Positions 1 through 12,976 of a stretch of DNA of 64,000 bases are shown here, in pieces. Below the pieces are notes generated by a model that searched no databases, was not told the origin of the DNA, and worked only from the letters and a program-made list of their open reading frames with translations. Source of the stretch: Climacteris rufus (lineage: Eukaryota; Chordata; Aves; Passeriformes; Climacteridae); assembly GCA_013398175.1 (NCBI GenBank), contig VZRZ01008718.1, positions 263,292 through 327,291 of the forward strand. The letters are read 5' to 3'. Numbering within the stretch: the stretch's first letter is position 1; the number at the start of each line of letters is the position of its first letter. A program made the translations under genes and the position numbers.

Positions 1-1963
1 TTTTGGAAAACCAGGATGATTGAGATACAGGAAGCAGAAACAATACAAACAATCACATAGCCCAGTGTAGCTGATCGCCAAGGAACAATGTCTCCTGGTA
101 ATGACAGAAAACCAAATTCTGCTCTAAGTCAGTGAAAGATAAAGTCCTTGTTCTCTCAACAAGTGAGAATCATGTCCCTTCTGCTGTTGTAAGGAGACCA
201 TTATCTGGTAAAACAGTAAAGTTTCATTAAGCAAAGGGGTTTTTTGAGTATTTTTATTATGGATAGTCAGACAGGCACATCTAACTTTTTTCTCAACTGG
301 ATTCTTATATTTGTACAAAAAAAATCGTGAGGTAAATTTTAAAAAGGACTAAGAATCTTCTAAACACAACACCACTGGTTGATGAACTACAGAGGGCTAT
401 TTTCAGACATAGTTTGAAGTTTAATTTTAGAAAAAAAATTTAAAATCAAGTCACATGTTGCTTTGACAGACAAAACTAGGATGAAAGCCTACTATCAAAA
501 GCACTTTTACAAGATTTTTGGCACTGTGATATTGGCTAGTATATTCATACCTGTCAAAGTATTTATCACTTCCAAACTTCTGTAAAAAATTTAAAGGAAA
601 AGAACATGAGTGAAGATAAAGTAAGAGTATGAGTAAAAAAGCATTTCCAAACCTGAAAATGTGGTTTGGCTCAAATAATTTTTTTGGCTCAAATTTTATC
701 TCATTTAGTCTTGCCACAGCAAAATCAGAAAGTAGGTATGAAATTATATTAGTTCTACCAGTCCTGAATATCTAGTCCATAAAGCTCTGGATTTAACAAT
801 GAATAGATGGGGTGAGATATTTCCAACATCTTTGTTTTCTAATATATATAATTCTTCATATCTTTGTTTTCATTTTAATTTTATTACATACTCTCTTGTC
901 AGAATAAGTAGTTCATACTTTAAAGACTAAAAAAACTGTGATTTTTTTCTATACATTAGGAAAAATTTTATTTGATGTGTGTCCCTTCCTTCAAAAACAA
1001 TTTATTCTTCAAATGTAATTATTGTTCCAGTACAATGATTCAAAGACTCTCTGTGTAGTTACACAAGTAGTTGTCTCTTTGGGATTATTTCAGGAAAGCT
1101 GCTTTAAAATCTTACCTTGGTCTTCTTTTCTTCTATCTGGAGTGCAAGAGGGTTTTCACAGGATATAGTCATCGAAATTAGGAACCTGACACTGAATACA
1201 GGATAGGTGATATAGAACATCAGCAACAGATATAGAAAGGCATTAATCTAGCTCAAATAAAATTATTGAGAAGAGAAAGTCTGCCTGAAAGTATAACATC
1301 CTACAGAGTAATTTGGAAAGAAAATGTATACAAGTGCCATAAGTGGTAAGAATTGTGACTTTGCATTTAACATTTCTTCTACATTCTGTATTATGTGGGT
1401 AGCTGTAAGAATTTGAGATTGGAGTCTGAACTATAATCTCATCACTACTATAATTGGTGTTCTGCCCTTAGATCAAATTTTGCTTCTAGAAAACTAGATA
1501 TTTTTGTAAATTTAAACATATTTGACTCTAAAGATGAGTAAGCCTTTTCAAATACAGATTTTTAAAAAGAAATTAATTTAGCTGAAAATCAGAAATCTTG
1601 TGAGTTGCCCTTCCAGAATATATGGCTCTCTGTCTGTCTCTATATATGCACACAATTCTGCAATGGCATACAATGGGAATTTAGGAAAGGTTAATTTTTT
1701 ACCACAAGGCAAGAGACAAGTTCTCTCCCTTGGCTAAGGTACTTTAGAATGTAATAAAATCTTTGACCTATTTTAAAAAAACTTATTTAACCATAGTTAG
1801 GAGGACTTGAATAGAACTTGAATACAACTTAAAATGGGTAGTAAAAAAGGGCTTGAATAAATACTGCAGTAGACAATTAACAACTTTATCAACATGTTGA
1901 AGCAATATTTTCATTTGGGTAAACAGATGATGAATGACTAATCATTAACAAAATTCTAATTTC
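1..1963. other. AT-rich non-coding stretch, nothing recognised
   Basis: Read on both strands. The longest open frames here are under 90 codons, have no recognisable motif and are what chance gives in AT-rich DNA. No LTR ends, CR1 tail or structured RNA was recognised. Confidence 0.7.
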
Positions 1964-1969
1964 GTCTTA

Positions 1970-2558
1970 TAAAACGCTAAAGCCCAGAAAGCTCTCGAGG
2001 TAGCGACAGCGCTTTTATGCGTGCGTGATCCCTGCTGTGGTGAGTTGTATAATTCTCCCAAAGGACAGAGTTCTAGCTACTGCAGATAACCTGTTTCTGC
2101 TGGCTCCTCTGGGATGAGAGTTTCCCCAGGTGTGGTGTACTAGCGTCGGCGAGAATAAAAGGCTTAGACAGAGGGCTCTTCCTTGGGATAACAGCCGTTT
2201 ATTGTGAATCCAGTGTTGCGTAGTGAGTGTCCAGAGTTATCCAGATGGCTGAGTAACCCAGAAGAAAGAGCCAGGAAGAAGCCCTGCAAGGCTCTTTTAA
2301 AGGGAGAAGGGACCAGGAAACACCCAATGGGGAACGGCATAGTTCAAAGTGACCAGTGGAGAAGAGCTTTGCAGGGCATAGCCATATATGGCATCTGAGA
2401 TATCGGTACAGGTAACACAAGGGAAATATGGGATTTTATTACAGCTCAGGCAGAGGGTTCAGATATTGGAGGAAGAAGGCTGAGGGCTTTGCCTTGGCTT
2501 TCTTCCCACCAAAACCTGAAACTCAAAAGCAGCAGCTTCTGCCAAGCATGCTGCTACA
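1970..2558 (-). mobile_element. Solo LTR, family B copy 1 (class II ERV-like)
   Basis: A 589-bp LTR on the minus strand. It is flanked by a perfect 6-bp target-site duplication, GTCTTA, at 1964-1969 and 2559-2564. Read on the minus strand it starts TGTAGCAGC. Its end should be GCGTTACA, as in the related copy at 50124, but is decayed to GCGTTTTA. A poly(A) signal (AATAAA, seen as TTTATT at 2198-2203) and a TATA-like CTTTAAAA (2295-2302) lie in the order expected of U3-R-U5 on that strand. The whole length aligns by eye with the interrupted copy at 58265-59900, and the two copies stop being similar exactly at the TSDs. No internal retroviral sequence adjoins it, so it is a solo LTR left by LTR-LTR recombination. 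The 6-bp TSD points to a class II (ERVK-like) family. The short open frames inside are not genes. Confidence 0.93.
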
Positions 2559-2564
2559 GTCTTA

Positions 2565-4227
2565 TTTCAAACGAGCTGTCTGAAACTTTGAGAAGTAAAA
2601 TTATGCTCATGCTGAAGGCTTTTAGAAGTTGTCTTGATATATGATTGCCTGCTATTGGGAAAATTATATAAATGCAAGACAAAGCTGTCTATACCTCATT
2701 GAATTTATAAATGGTGGAAGATATTGGAACATGGTTTTTTCCTGAGACAGTTCTTTATATTAGATGAATGTAGGATCACTAGATAGATCTACTTACCTAT
2801 GTCTCATATTCTTCTTAAACTGTTTGAAAATAAATTGAGCATTTTATAAATCAGTCTTTCTCTCCTCCCCATAATCACGTTATTGTGAGAAATGAAACAA
2901 AGCAACATAACATAACTCCTAGCACATAATGATGAATATACCGCTTGTAGACCTGCAGTTAGGGGCTGAATTGAGATTTACATCAAAATTTAGGCCAGAA
3001 ACCTAACAGTGTTTTCTGTTCCTAAGTTTCATTAATTTTTAAAGCATAATACAAGCCAAAGTATTTTGAAGCTTAAATAAAGCTGCTAGTGTTAGTTTTT
3101 CTCTAGGAATGCAAAAATTAAATAGTTTTAGATAGGAAAGAAAATCATGAGAATGCTTATCAAATCCCTATTGTATTCAAATGCACTTTTCACATGAGTA
3201 TGCAAAAGATGTCAATTTAAAATACAGACTGAAGCTTGAGATGAATCTAATTAGAAATATTCCATTTTCAGAAGAGCCTTCTGGGATCGAAATTTTTTTA
3301 TTCATTTTAATTTGCTATGAATCAAGGAAAAAGTTAATCACAAATAATTTTCTGATCCATGAATCAGTTTCTGATCTGTGAACCATAAGGAATAAAAACA
3401 CAATCTTCTGTGTAAATCAAGAAGCAATCAAAGATTCTAAATGTTAAAATCAACCTTAAAATCTATTCAAGAACTAAGTATTGAAAAGAGTCCATGTTTT
3501 TATATGTAAAAACAAAGTAGAAATAGTGTAACTCTTGCAAAGTTAAGCACTTTTAGATATGTAAACCCAGATGTGACAATATTCAAGTCTTCATCCATTG
3601 TCTGATGTTTGTGATTAAAACTCAGTGTTTTCTGCAAAATGCTAACAGTAGTGCAAGTCTCCTGCTTAAAGACCATGCCAAACACAGCCATGGCATAATT
3701 TCACTTTCTATACTTTCAAGTGCATTTGGTGCTAGAAAACTGTATCAGTGTCATGATTCAGGAATTTATAATTCTCTGGGTAGCTGAACTGTGGTTACAT
3801 ACCAACCGCCTTGTTTCCTCTCCCATTCCAAAGCAATCTTGATTGCCAGAAATAAACACATGTGAGAGTGAGCCAGAGAGTGGGTGCATAAGGGTGTGTG
3901 TGCATGTGAGAAACAGGGGATGAGAGAAAAATGTAAAGATAAAATTATAGAAGGAAAAGAGAGGTGTGAAATGCAAAGCAGTGGGGCACAGTGGGTTAAT
4001 TTATATAATGCATAAATATATACTAATAGAAACATATAAAATATAACATGAATATATTCTCTCAGATTTGTAAAAAAACTCATTTTACTAAATTCTTTTT
4101 ATTAATTTGATACAACCTAAAGATCTATGTCTGAACCAGATTCTTGACTGGAGCATATTTTCTTCTGTGGCAATACACTAAATTATAATATCATCAGCTA
4201 TCTATCATTCTCATATCCCCACTGAAA
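2565..4227. other. AT-rich non-coding stretch, nothing recognised
   Basis: Lies between the family B LTR and the first family A LTR. Only short chance open frames are present, up to 105 codons near 3766-4083 on the minus strand, low in complexity and with no domain. No repeat was assigned. Confidence 0.65.
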
Positions 4228-4233
4228 TAACTG

Positions 4234-4789
4234 CACCACGGGTAGAGCGCATGAGTAACTCGGAGTCTCTTGCATCGGTCTCGTTTTCCTAAGTAAAGCG
4301 ACTTAGGCCTTATCTAGTCTCTGATCTGGAGGCGAGCCGTGCATCAAGACTCCCGCAGATCTAGGCTTAACTCATGCACAGTGGTTTAATTTATGCAGGG
4401 AAGCAAAGAGACGATAAAGGGTTCTTCTCCGCTTACTGCCAGCAGGATTTTATTCACTGGTTCATGGTGCGGAAAAGACCAATTCAAAATGGCGATCAGG
4501 GCATTTTAAGACGGAGGCGAGGGGAGGGCAGTCGGGAGACCAATCACTGCGGAGGACCACAATGATTGACAGTGGCGCTGGCCAGTGAGTCGGCTGTCTG
4601 CAGCCGGCGTGGGAACAAATGAGCTGTTCCCCTGGGAGGGGACAGCCCCTGCCGCCCTGGCCCGGGACAGCCCCTGCCGAGCCGGGGCTGCGCCACCCCA
4701 GGTGGGGCGCGGGGGCGGGGAAAGGACTGGTGGTCCCAGCCCAGTGGGGCCGGGCCCTGTCGCAAGCCACGCCCAGAGGCACCACAACA
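4234..4789 (-). mobile_element. Solo LTR, family A copy 1 (class II ERV-like)
   Basis: A GC-rich 556-bp island in AT-rich DNA. It is flanked by a 6-bp duplication, TAACTG, at 4228-4233 and 4790-4795. The right end ACAACA and the left end CACCACGGG align without gaps to the TGCCGCGGG end of the copies at 24711 and 56935; the differences are transitions, as expected of CpG decay. The poly(A) signal on the minus strand is AATAAA (TTTATT at 4449-4454). The conserved tract around 4395-4460 (GCAAAGAGACG ... GGGTTCTTCTCCGC) is shared with the other three copies. A short stretch near 4288-4307 absent from the 24711 copy contains a 7-bp inverted repeat, CCTAAGT/ACTTAGG. Open frames of 98-126 codons here are GC-rich LTR artefacts. 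Confidence 0.92.
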
Positions 4790-4795
4790 TAACTG

Positions 4796-7055
4796 CTATT
4801 TTCAAGCCTGTTACTCTCACATTTTCCTTGCATGTGATTCATATACGGCTTTGTTCTAGCATTTCAAAATCTGAGAATTGACAGAGACTGTTTTAGAACA
4901 TTTGGTTTTGATACAAAACCAATGATACACTTCCAGCAGAGAAATCAGAATTTTAATCTCGGACTGTCCAGCTTTAATGGACTCAAACCAATGCACAATA
5001 TAGAATGATCTGTATTCCAGATGCAGTAAAAATGAGAGATTAATCCTGATTTAAATCAATAACACTGTTTTATCAAGAGCAAAAGGATTAGGGAATAACA
5101 TCAATTTTATTCTTTAATCCTGAAATTATTAGAGTTACAGAATCCAGTGAGAAAACTTGTCCCCAAACTTAGATGTGAAAAATATTTTCTAATGTCTTAC
5201 TAATTAACTCACTGATTAACTAACATCTATCGGAATCTTCCCATCATATGCTGAATGCATCACTTTTTAGTCTACCCTTTTCAGACATGAAAAGGAAGTC
5301 ATACACAGAATTTTTTACAAAAATAAAAAGTACTTGATGATCTATCTACTCTTTACTAGATTATTTTTCTAGACTCATTTAACTTCTTCCAGCAGTTCTT
5401 CATAAGTCTGACTTGTAAGTCTTTCATCACTATTGTTTTTACCCTTTGTGCTTTTTCCAGTTTACTTGTTTGTTCTTATAAAACTACATCCCATTTGTAA
5501 AGAAAATCATTCTGATTTATAGTCTCATTCTGTACTAATATTACCAATATTAATAATGTCATACCTAATATTATTTCCTTCCTCTCTTTAGAAATCCTTT
5601 TTAGGGAAGCCCATCTTTCTGGCTGAAGTTAGCATTTTTAATCTAGTGATATTCTTTTGCTCCACTTTCACATTATTTTGCAGAGAATTATTACTTGGAT
5701 ACTTTCTGTCAGCTTCACATATGTGCCATGTTTCCAAATGTTTCCTTCTCTTTAGTCAGATGCATCTTTCACTCAGCACAGCCTAAGTTCTCTTAGCATT
5801 TATAAAAAAAATATATATGTTTCAGCATTTTCCTCAATAATTTATTGGTAGACTGTGACTATTTATAATGCTTATTCAGCAGACATTCTCCTTCTACCAG
5901 AAAGCCATGTCCTTCAGGTACTTAGACATCTGAAATAAGGTGCATCAGTCTTATTCTCTTTTACTGTGATACTACTTTGTTCTATACCCCTTTTTATCTT
6001 TTTAGAAGCCTTTTAACAGGTTTGCTTCTCTCTTCCTTCTGAGCTACAAAGAAAGCATAAATATTTTCATTATACTGTAAAAAGCTTTATTTTCTCCCTA
6101 CCTGTCTTTTTGTATCTCTGATTTAGGCCATTAGGCCTCTGAGAGGCCAATTAAGCTTTGTTTGTGCATTAAGATTTCTGGTTATTATTGTTTGTTCTTG
6201 ATACACTTTGCAGCACTGTGTAGATGTCTAACATATTTGAGAAGTTCCCCTACTATTCTTTTTCCTAGGAGCTATCTAATAACGTCAAAAATATTATCTT
6301 AGACTGATGCAACTAAAAATCCTCCTATATGGCTCTATTTTTTGGTCTTTGCACTATTGTCTTGCAACTTTTAATCATAAATCTCTTTATTTGGATTATG
6401 TTATTGCAAACTCTTACATACCAGTCCTCTTGAAACAGGTCAAAGTCAAAAATGTTGCTTTTTTAGGGCAGCAAAATGTATATGTGCTTAAGCATGCCTG
6501 CATTCCTATTTTTATAATTTACGGAGATATTACTTAGTAGCTTGCAACAATCCTAATATTTCTAGGGATATTTCTTCATTACCTTTCATTCACTCTGCTT
6601 CCTTACCTATTAAAGCAGCAGTATACTCTCTTTGCAAGTCTAAAGATATGTATGACATTCATAAGTTTGGGTTGATATATTTGAATATTCCAAATATCAA
6701 AACTATCTTTCATATCTCAATATATCTTTTGAAAATTTTGTGTTTGAAAGTATTACATTTGTCTGAACTTCTGTGCGGTTTTTACCTTAAGACTTACAAT
6801 TCATATCTTGTCTTTAACATCCTTTATCTCTGCATTACGTTCTGTGCACTCTGTACTCTGTACAATCCTGTTTCTGTAGTAAATTAACTCTTGAAAAAAA
6901 AATGGGTTTGTTTTCATTAGGGTGGGGTGAATGTTAAAAAGTGTTTTCTACAGATACTCAATTTTACATAGAAGATTTGTTTGAGTGTACTTCTGCTTGT
7001 TCCCCACAAATATTCCTGGAAAAGCTTGGCACTCAAAAAATAATCAATCATAAAA
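4796..7055. other. AT-rich non-coding stretch, nothing recognised
   Basis: Pyrimidine-leaning AT-rich sequence with short chance open frames only. No repeat ends, coding motif or RNA gene was recognised. Confidence 0.65.
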
Positions 7056-7061
7056 CCCAAA

Positions 7062-7675
7062 TGTGGGAGGTCCTCCCAGGGATGTTGCCGTCACCTCCTA
7101 CTCCAGCTCCACCTCGGATGTGGGGGGCTCCTCCCTTGGGGAGGACTCTACAGGCAGGACTGCAGTTTGAGACCACCCCCTTCTTCTAGAAGGGAGGCGT
7201 GCTCCGAGCCTTGGACCTACCCACACTTCTAGAAGTCTCGGTTATGTTCGATATTTTATTAGTTATTGTTCATTGTACCCTCCCCTCCGCTGTTTTAAGT
7301 GGACCCTGGACCCCTGGACCCTTCCCTCGCGTGGAACCCCATTGGTTATCCCCTCCAGCTCCTCCCGATTTCCCTTCCCTTTTAACCTGTTGCAATCTGT
7401 CACCGCCTCGGAGTCTCTCTCTGACCCTCTCCCTCCCAGATCCCCGCACCCGATCCCACAATAAAGGAGACCACAGGGGAAACCCCCTCTCGCCACCCTT
7501 TGTCTCTTTGCCTGATTCCTTCTGTGCCCTGTCTGCTGTCACCTCGGGCCGCCTCGCCTCTGCGTGACACACCCACACTTAGCCCTGAAGCAGCCGCACC
7601 CAAAGCGAGCCCTCGGGGCTTTTGGAGGTCGGTGCCTCGGCTGAGAGCGACCAGGGAGCCAGGCGATATACTACA
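7062..7675 (+). mobile_element. Solo LTR, family C (class II ERV-like)
   Basis: A 614-bp LTR on the plus strand. It starts TGTGGGAGG and ends ACTACA. It is flanked by a perfect 6-bp duplication, CCCAAA, at 7056-7061 and 7676-7681. Promoter and polyadenylation signals are in the right order: a TATA-like CCCTTTTAACC at 7376-7386 and AATAAA at 7460-7465, followed by a C/T-rich and then GC-rich U5. A CCAAT-type element (ATTGG) lies near 7341. Only one copy is in the window. No internal retroviral genes adjoin it. Open frames of up to 143 codons across it in several frames reflect its GC content. The 6-bp TSD fits a class II family. Confidence 0.93.
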
Positions 7676-7681
7676 CCCAAA

Positions 7682-8250
7682 TATTAACCAAGTGTGGGAT
7701 GAAAAGATTTTATAAAGCCCTACGACTGCAGCGATATAGTGATGTGATACTGCAAACAACAGAAAACAATTCCTTCTTCCAGGACCCTGAGGGCACTGAT
7801 GTGTCTGACTGCCCCTTGCCAGTCTCCTCAAGCCCAGGACCCCATTTCATCCCCCCAGAGCCATCATTGCCTGCCTCAGTGATGCCCCAGCAGGGACAGT
7901 CTCCAGCTTGTCCCAGCCCTGCCCTGCCCAGCCATAGAATTTGCTGAGCTGGGCTGTCAGCCAATTCTGGCCACATCCCCTCACCATCCCCAGGAAGGTG
8001 CCCAATCCTGAGGGTAGACACAGCTCTTGGCGTCCCCAGATGTCCTGCTCATGGCTGGGACAGGGATAGGACAGGGCTGGGCCTGGGCTGCCTCATGGGG
8101 ATCCCTATGGAGGCCCACAGAGTATTGTCTTAGGCTCTGGACTGCGGCTAGGCAGATGCTTTGAATTTCAGGATCCAGCTTTTGTGTTGCTCCAGTCACT
8201 GTGCTAGTACTTATCTGTGTGCATGTACACTCTTTGACGGTGTGATGGAG
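7682..8250. other. GC-rich unassigned block beside the family C LTR
   Basis: The base composition stays GC-rich for about 500 bp beyond the TSD of the family C LTR, rich in CCAG and CCCAG words. An 82-codon plus-strand frame (7699-7947) and a 103-codon minus-strand frame overlap here. Neither has a recognisable domain, and the proline/serine bias follows from composition. It could be an old repeat, a decayed LTR or a non-coding GC patch. I do not assign a function. Confidence 0.4.
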
Positions 8251-11200
8251 AGGGCCATATCTTCCTAAGGCTAGAGAAAATACGTGTTTATGTGAAGGAA
8301 ATTGTTTCAGTCTTCAGACTCTAAGTATGCCAGTTTGGAAGAAAACTTTTGTTTCATGGATTTTCTAAACCACAACCAGGAGTCCATGCTAAGGATCTGC
8401 TGTCTGGATGGGAGGTTGATGCAGACAGATTTCTGGACAGGCACAAAAGTACTTCAAGACCACTTCAGTTCTTCTGCACAGTACTGAAGAGCAGCCTGGT
8501 CTGCAGCATTTTAATGCGGCTGTTCCTGTAACTCCGAACACAAGCTGTGAACAGCATCTCTAATGTTAGCTTCTAGAAAGCTAATAAACAGGCCGTGAAG
8601 TATGTCAGCAGCAGAGTTAACTTCTGCAGCTGGTCCACAGTTTAGCTGGCATTAGCACTGTTGCAGGTGGTCCTAATTTTGCATGAACAGAGGGATCTAA
8701 AGCAACTTCTTTTTCATTAGACTTTTGAAAGCTTCCTTTCACATTGGATATGAAAGTGAATTACTTTTTCCACCCATTTTTTGAAAAACATAATGAATAC
8801 CATGCAAACAAAAATTTGAAGAAATGAAAGGAAGGCATGAAAACTCCTGTTTGAGGTTTCTTTTTCATGACAACTTTTTAGGGACAGAGCTTTTCTATCT
8901 TGTTTTGGTCTCATTAAGGAGGAGAAATGGCAGCTGGAGAGAAAACAACTGGTAACGAGGAACTGCACTGACTGCTTCCTTCTAACAGAGCAGTTTGGAG
9001 GTGAGAGTCAGGAGCATGTGCAGCCACATATAACATGCTCCTTTACCTTTCCAAGAACTCAGGAGAAGTTGTAAGTGGACACCTGTGCAGGTCGCAGAAA
9101 AAAAGACCAATTTGCATGGCCAAAGGTAAATTTTGACAGAAGGTAACAGTTACTCAAGACCACTTGTCAAATGAATAGTCTGCTTTTCATTGTCATATGT
9201 ACATCCTGTTCCACTTGTGCATTCCCCCAATGTCTTTTTCATGTTGCAATCTTTTTATTGCAAACTTTCCTTGGGATTTAATCCTTAATCCACTATTTCA
9301 CTGTCTCCTGTCACCTTTATTTTCTTTCTTTACAATAAGATTTCACTGTGTTAGAATAACTGTTTCTTTAATTAACCAGTTACAGTATTGGCACAGATTA
9401 TATTTGGAAATTCTGTATACTCTGTGAAGGAAGTGCTCTAGTCTTCAGAATTTAGTATGAAATTACTTGTTTCACCAAAGTAGATTAGGCTCATGTTTGC
9501 TTTGTGATTGTCTCCAAGCCTTCCTGCATTCCAGCCTTTGGTTCCCAGAGCACATCTTGCTTCTAGAAATTCAGCTGGAGAAATTATGGAGTTCAGCTGT
9601 CTGAGTCCAAGTTTGACTTATTTGGTGAAAGGAACTCCTTTGAAGAAAGCTGTAAATAAGGTCCTGCCCCTCCCCTCCATTCCTTTCAGAGCTCCTTGTA
9701 AACTGAGACTTAACACTGCCCCAACCTTTGCTAGATTGCAGCTGTGTAGAAGCTCTGTCTGTGCCAGTTTATACCTCTGTGAATCTAACCCAGACTCACT
9801 GGTTTGACTTCCTGGCTTGGCCTTGGACACATCTCACTACTGCAGACTTGGTGATCAGTCTCTGAACTCCATTCTGACCCAGACGAGCTGTTGTTTGTCA
9901 GTGAGGTGACTGCTCCTGTCTGCACTACTGTTATGCTCAGCTCACAGCTCACTTTCCCTTGCAGAACTATACTTCCTATCTTCTAAAGCAGAACTAGGAT
10001 GAGAATTCATTCCTGTGACTTCTACATGGGATTACATGTATTTCTGCAAGTGACATGCTATAAGTTTATCAAGCAAAATGTCCACTACATTCAGTTCTTT
10101 TCTGTAAAACAGCCATTTAATTAAGAGGTAATAAATCCATTAGAACAGTGAAAACAAATACTCCATTGTAGGTGCTTTTAGTTTGACAAATGAAAATACT
10201 ATTATTATAAGAATGTCAGTCTGGAGATGTTCACCTGAATAATTAATGGCTGCTTAATAGTTTAGAAAAGAACAGGTGCAAGTCCGTGAGAAAAAAAAAA
10301 AAATTCTTTCATATCATAGGCAATATGGTTAAAGATAAAATAGGATTTTTAAGTCTGAGGAGCTTTTTTATTATGTTCTTTGTGTCTACTTTCCCACTAT
10401 CTAAAGGTTTTTGTTCTACAATAGGAAAGAATCTTGCCAAATTCTTTCCCGAAGTCCAAAAATTTAGAGCTGCTTCATTTCTCTTGTCTAGAGAATCCTT
10501 TATCTCATCAAGTCATCCTATCTGAGAAAGCATCTTATCAGATATTAGTCTTCCAGAGCACAGTTCTGCTTGTTCACGACCTATTAAAAATACAGCAATG
10601 GTCTTGTACTTCACCCAGTCATGTTTAGGAAATCTTAAACACTTTAATAATTCTAGGAGATGCTAGGAAAAAGCAAAGACTCAGAGATGGAATGAAGAAA
10701 GCTTGTGTAGAGGCATGAAAATCATAAGAATTACAATCTTTGCAAAGTCAATACCATTTTTATTTTACAGGGTAATGTCATTAAATAACTGCTAGTACAA
10801 ATGTACTTCACATTTAGTTTGCATGAAAACTAATTTTAGTGTTGATTTTGGATTTATTGCTACTTGATAGTGACTTATGTGTATGGAAAATATTTATGTC
10901 TTATACCTTAAAAACGAGTGTTGCTTGAGAGATTAAAACTGTTTCATTAATTTTTTTTCTACATATATCTCAAACATCTTGCAATGCTGTATAAGTTTTC
11001 AGAAAAGCACAAGGTTGGAGTTGTCCCAGTGGCTCTAAGAACTGAATGGGAGAAAACACTTTTCTCACCATTGCTCACTCTGGCCTAAATTATCCACAAC
11101 AAAAATGTTAAACCTATCCGTACCATCACTACAGTTTGTGAATGTCAGTTATGAGTTTTGAATGCTCTCCATCACCCTGCTTAGTACTTATATTAATGTT

Positions 11201-12976
11201 ACTGATCTGTGGAATTTCTGGAAAAGTGGTTCATAATCCTTCCTCCAAAGAAGCCATATTTGAGTTAATACAGAATAATCAATAATGAATCTGAGAAGAA
11301 GATAGCTAAACAAGGCAGACAATCATGTAGGTGTCTGCATGGTGTTCTGACATGAGAGATCCAGTTGTGGCTCCTGGTTGAGCAGCAGATATCAAATCTG
11401 ATTTTGCATAAATGGAGTTTCTCATCTGCAAGGTGAAGGCAACAATAATTCTCCAACTCACAGTGGGAGGGAGTTTTCATACATTAAAACACTCATTATA
11501 GTTGGAAGGATATTATGAGCGAGAAAGATCTTAGCCCCTTGCACCTCGTAAATTATTACATATGTAGGAACAACCTTGATGGAACTGAGTTGATTATTGC
11601 TGTCACAACAGATATGTCCTTTTTTTTTGTCCTTCTGTTTTGCAATACGTACTTTACTCTGAGTTATTTAGATGAGGGGACTGAGAAGAAAGGGCAATAA
11701 CATCAGTCCAGATGTGCAAAATAATAAATTACTCATGATTGAAACCACCTATGGATAACAGAAATTATTGACCAGCAGTGGTTGCTTGACCTGTATCCAT
11801 CAAAATGTCAGATCTTGTAGAGGTAGACAGCAGGTATGCACCCTAGAAAGAGTAAGGACTGCATAAATCTCTGACATTGTTCCATGCTGCTTCAGGTAAT
11901 TTTGACATATGATGCTTCACAATACTGTTCACACACAAAAAAAAGTATGATTAAAAGCAGCAACAGTACCTGCTTATTTGTTTTTGAAATACGTATCATA
12001 TTACTAGATAAACTATCCTCTCATTCTGTTGATATTGGTTTTGAGTAAATGAGTGTTTTATGACATACATTCTTCTGCAAAGTCTTATCATTGAGTAGTT
12101 CTGTCGGGTTTAAACATGAATAATGCTGAATAATTATTTTTTAGCAAACCTAAAAAATTACAGTGATACCCATATCCCAAAATTGTAAAGAATGGTTCAA
12201 AATTTAAATTCACCTTTTTTTTCTAAAAATGCATTTTATAAATTATTCCTGTAATAATCTACTAAAATTTGTAATGTTATGTTGGTTTAATCTATATCAT
12301 ATTCCCAATATTCTTTTTTTAGCACAAAATATTGATATCTATGGGTTATAATGCTAGCTTTCTACCTCCATGAAAAAAAAATTTAAAAAACACTGTATAG
12401 CTCAACCTTAACTATTTCCTTGTTGTCTTTTGGTAACTCAAAATACAATTACCACAGACTAGATAAAGTCCTGGTTTTTTTTCAGACATTTCTTACTTTT
12501 GCAATATTAACAGCATAATTTGTTTCCATCTGCTCTATAAATACCAGTCACAAATTCTTTCATCTACCATCTTAGAATATAAAATCTTAAATTTATGAAT
12601 TTTCAAGGATCCTGCTGAAGTTCCAGTGCCTTTTTTAAGAGACCATGGAATGCAACAGAAAATTTTCCATTAGCTTCATTGAAGCAGGTCTCACAGTTCT
12701 TGTCTTGTTTACTGTCATCCCTGACACATACTAGAATAAATTTATGAGGAAAGAAAAGGAATTTTCATCTTTATGAGGTTTTTAATTTGGCTAGGTCTGG
12801 AATAAGGGAGTTAAACTACAGGAGATCCATGGCAATTTTTGAGATGTGGAAAGGAGTATACCATCAAAATTTTAGTTCTGCCTATTTTTGGAGCATGTTC
12901 AGCTTCTTAAATTTATAAATTCGACTTCAATAGATTAACCTCCTTGGAAAATGAATTTTTAAAAATTTCCAATTAC
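8251..12976. other. AT-rich non-coding stretch, nothing firmly recognised
   Basis: Mostly AT-rich with short chance frames. The sub-region 9500-9980 has higher GC and some LTR-like words, such as a possible TATA-like TGTAAATAAGG followed by a CCCCTCCCC tract. I could not find paired ends with a TSD, so it is not called a repeat. Confidence 0.6.

Noticed and set aside
4462..4881. Possible CpG island promoter of a host gene
   Set aside because: The GC-rich block is bounded by LTR ends and a TSD and recurs at three other sites in the window, so it is LTR sequence, not a unique promoter.
7199..7831. Several open frames of 100-143 codons near 7.2-7.8 kb
   Set aside because: They overlap the family C LTR on both strands, are compositionally driven and share no motif.
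9500..9980. Possible old LTR
   Set aside because: Composition and a TATA-like word were suggestive, but I could not find paired TG/CA ends, a poly(A) signal in place, or a duplication.
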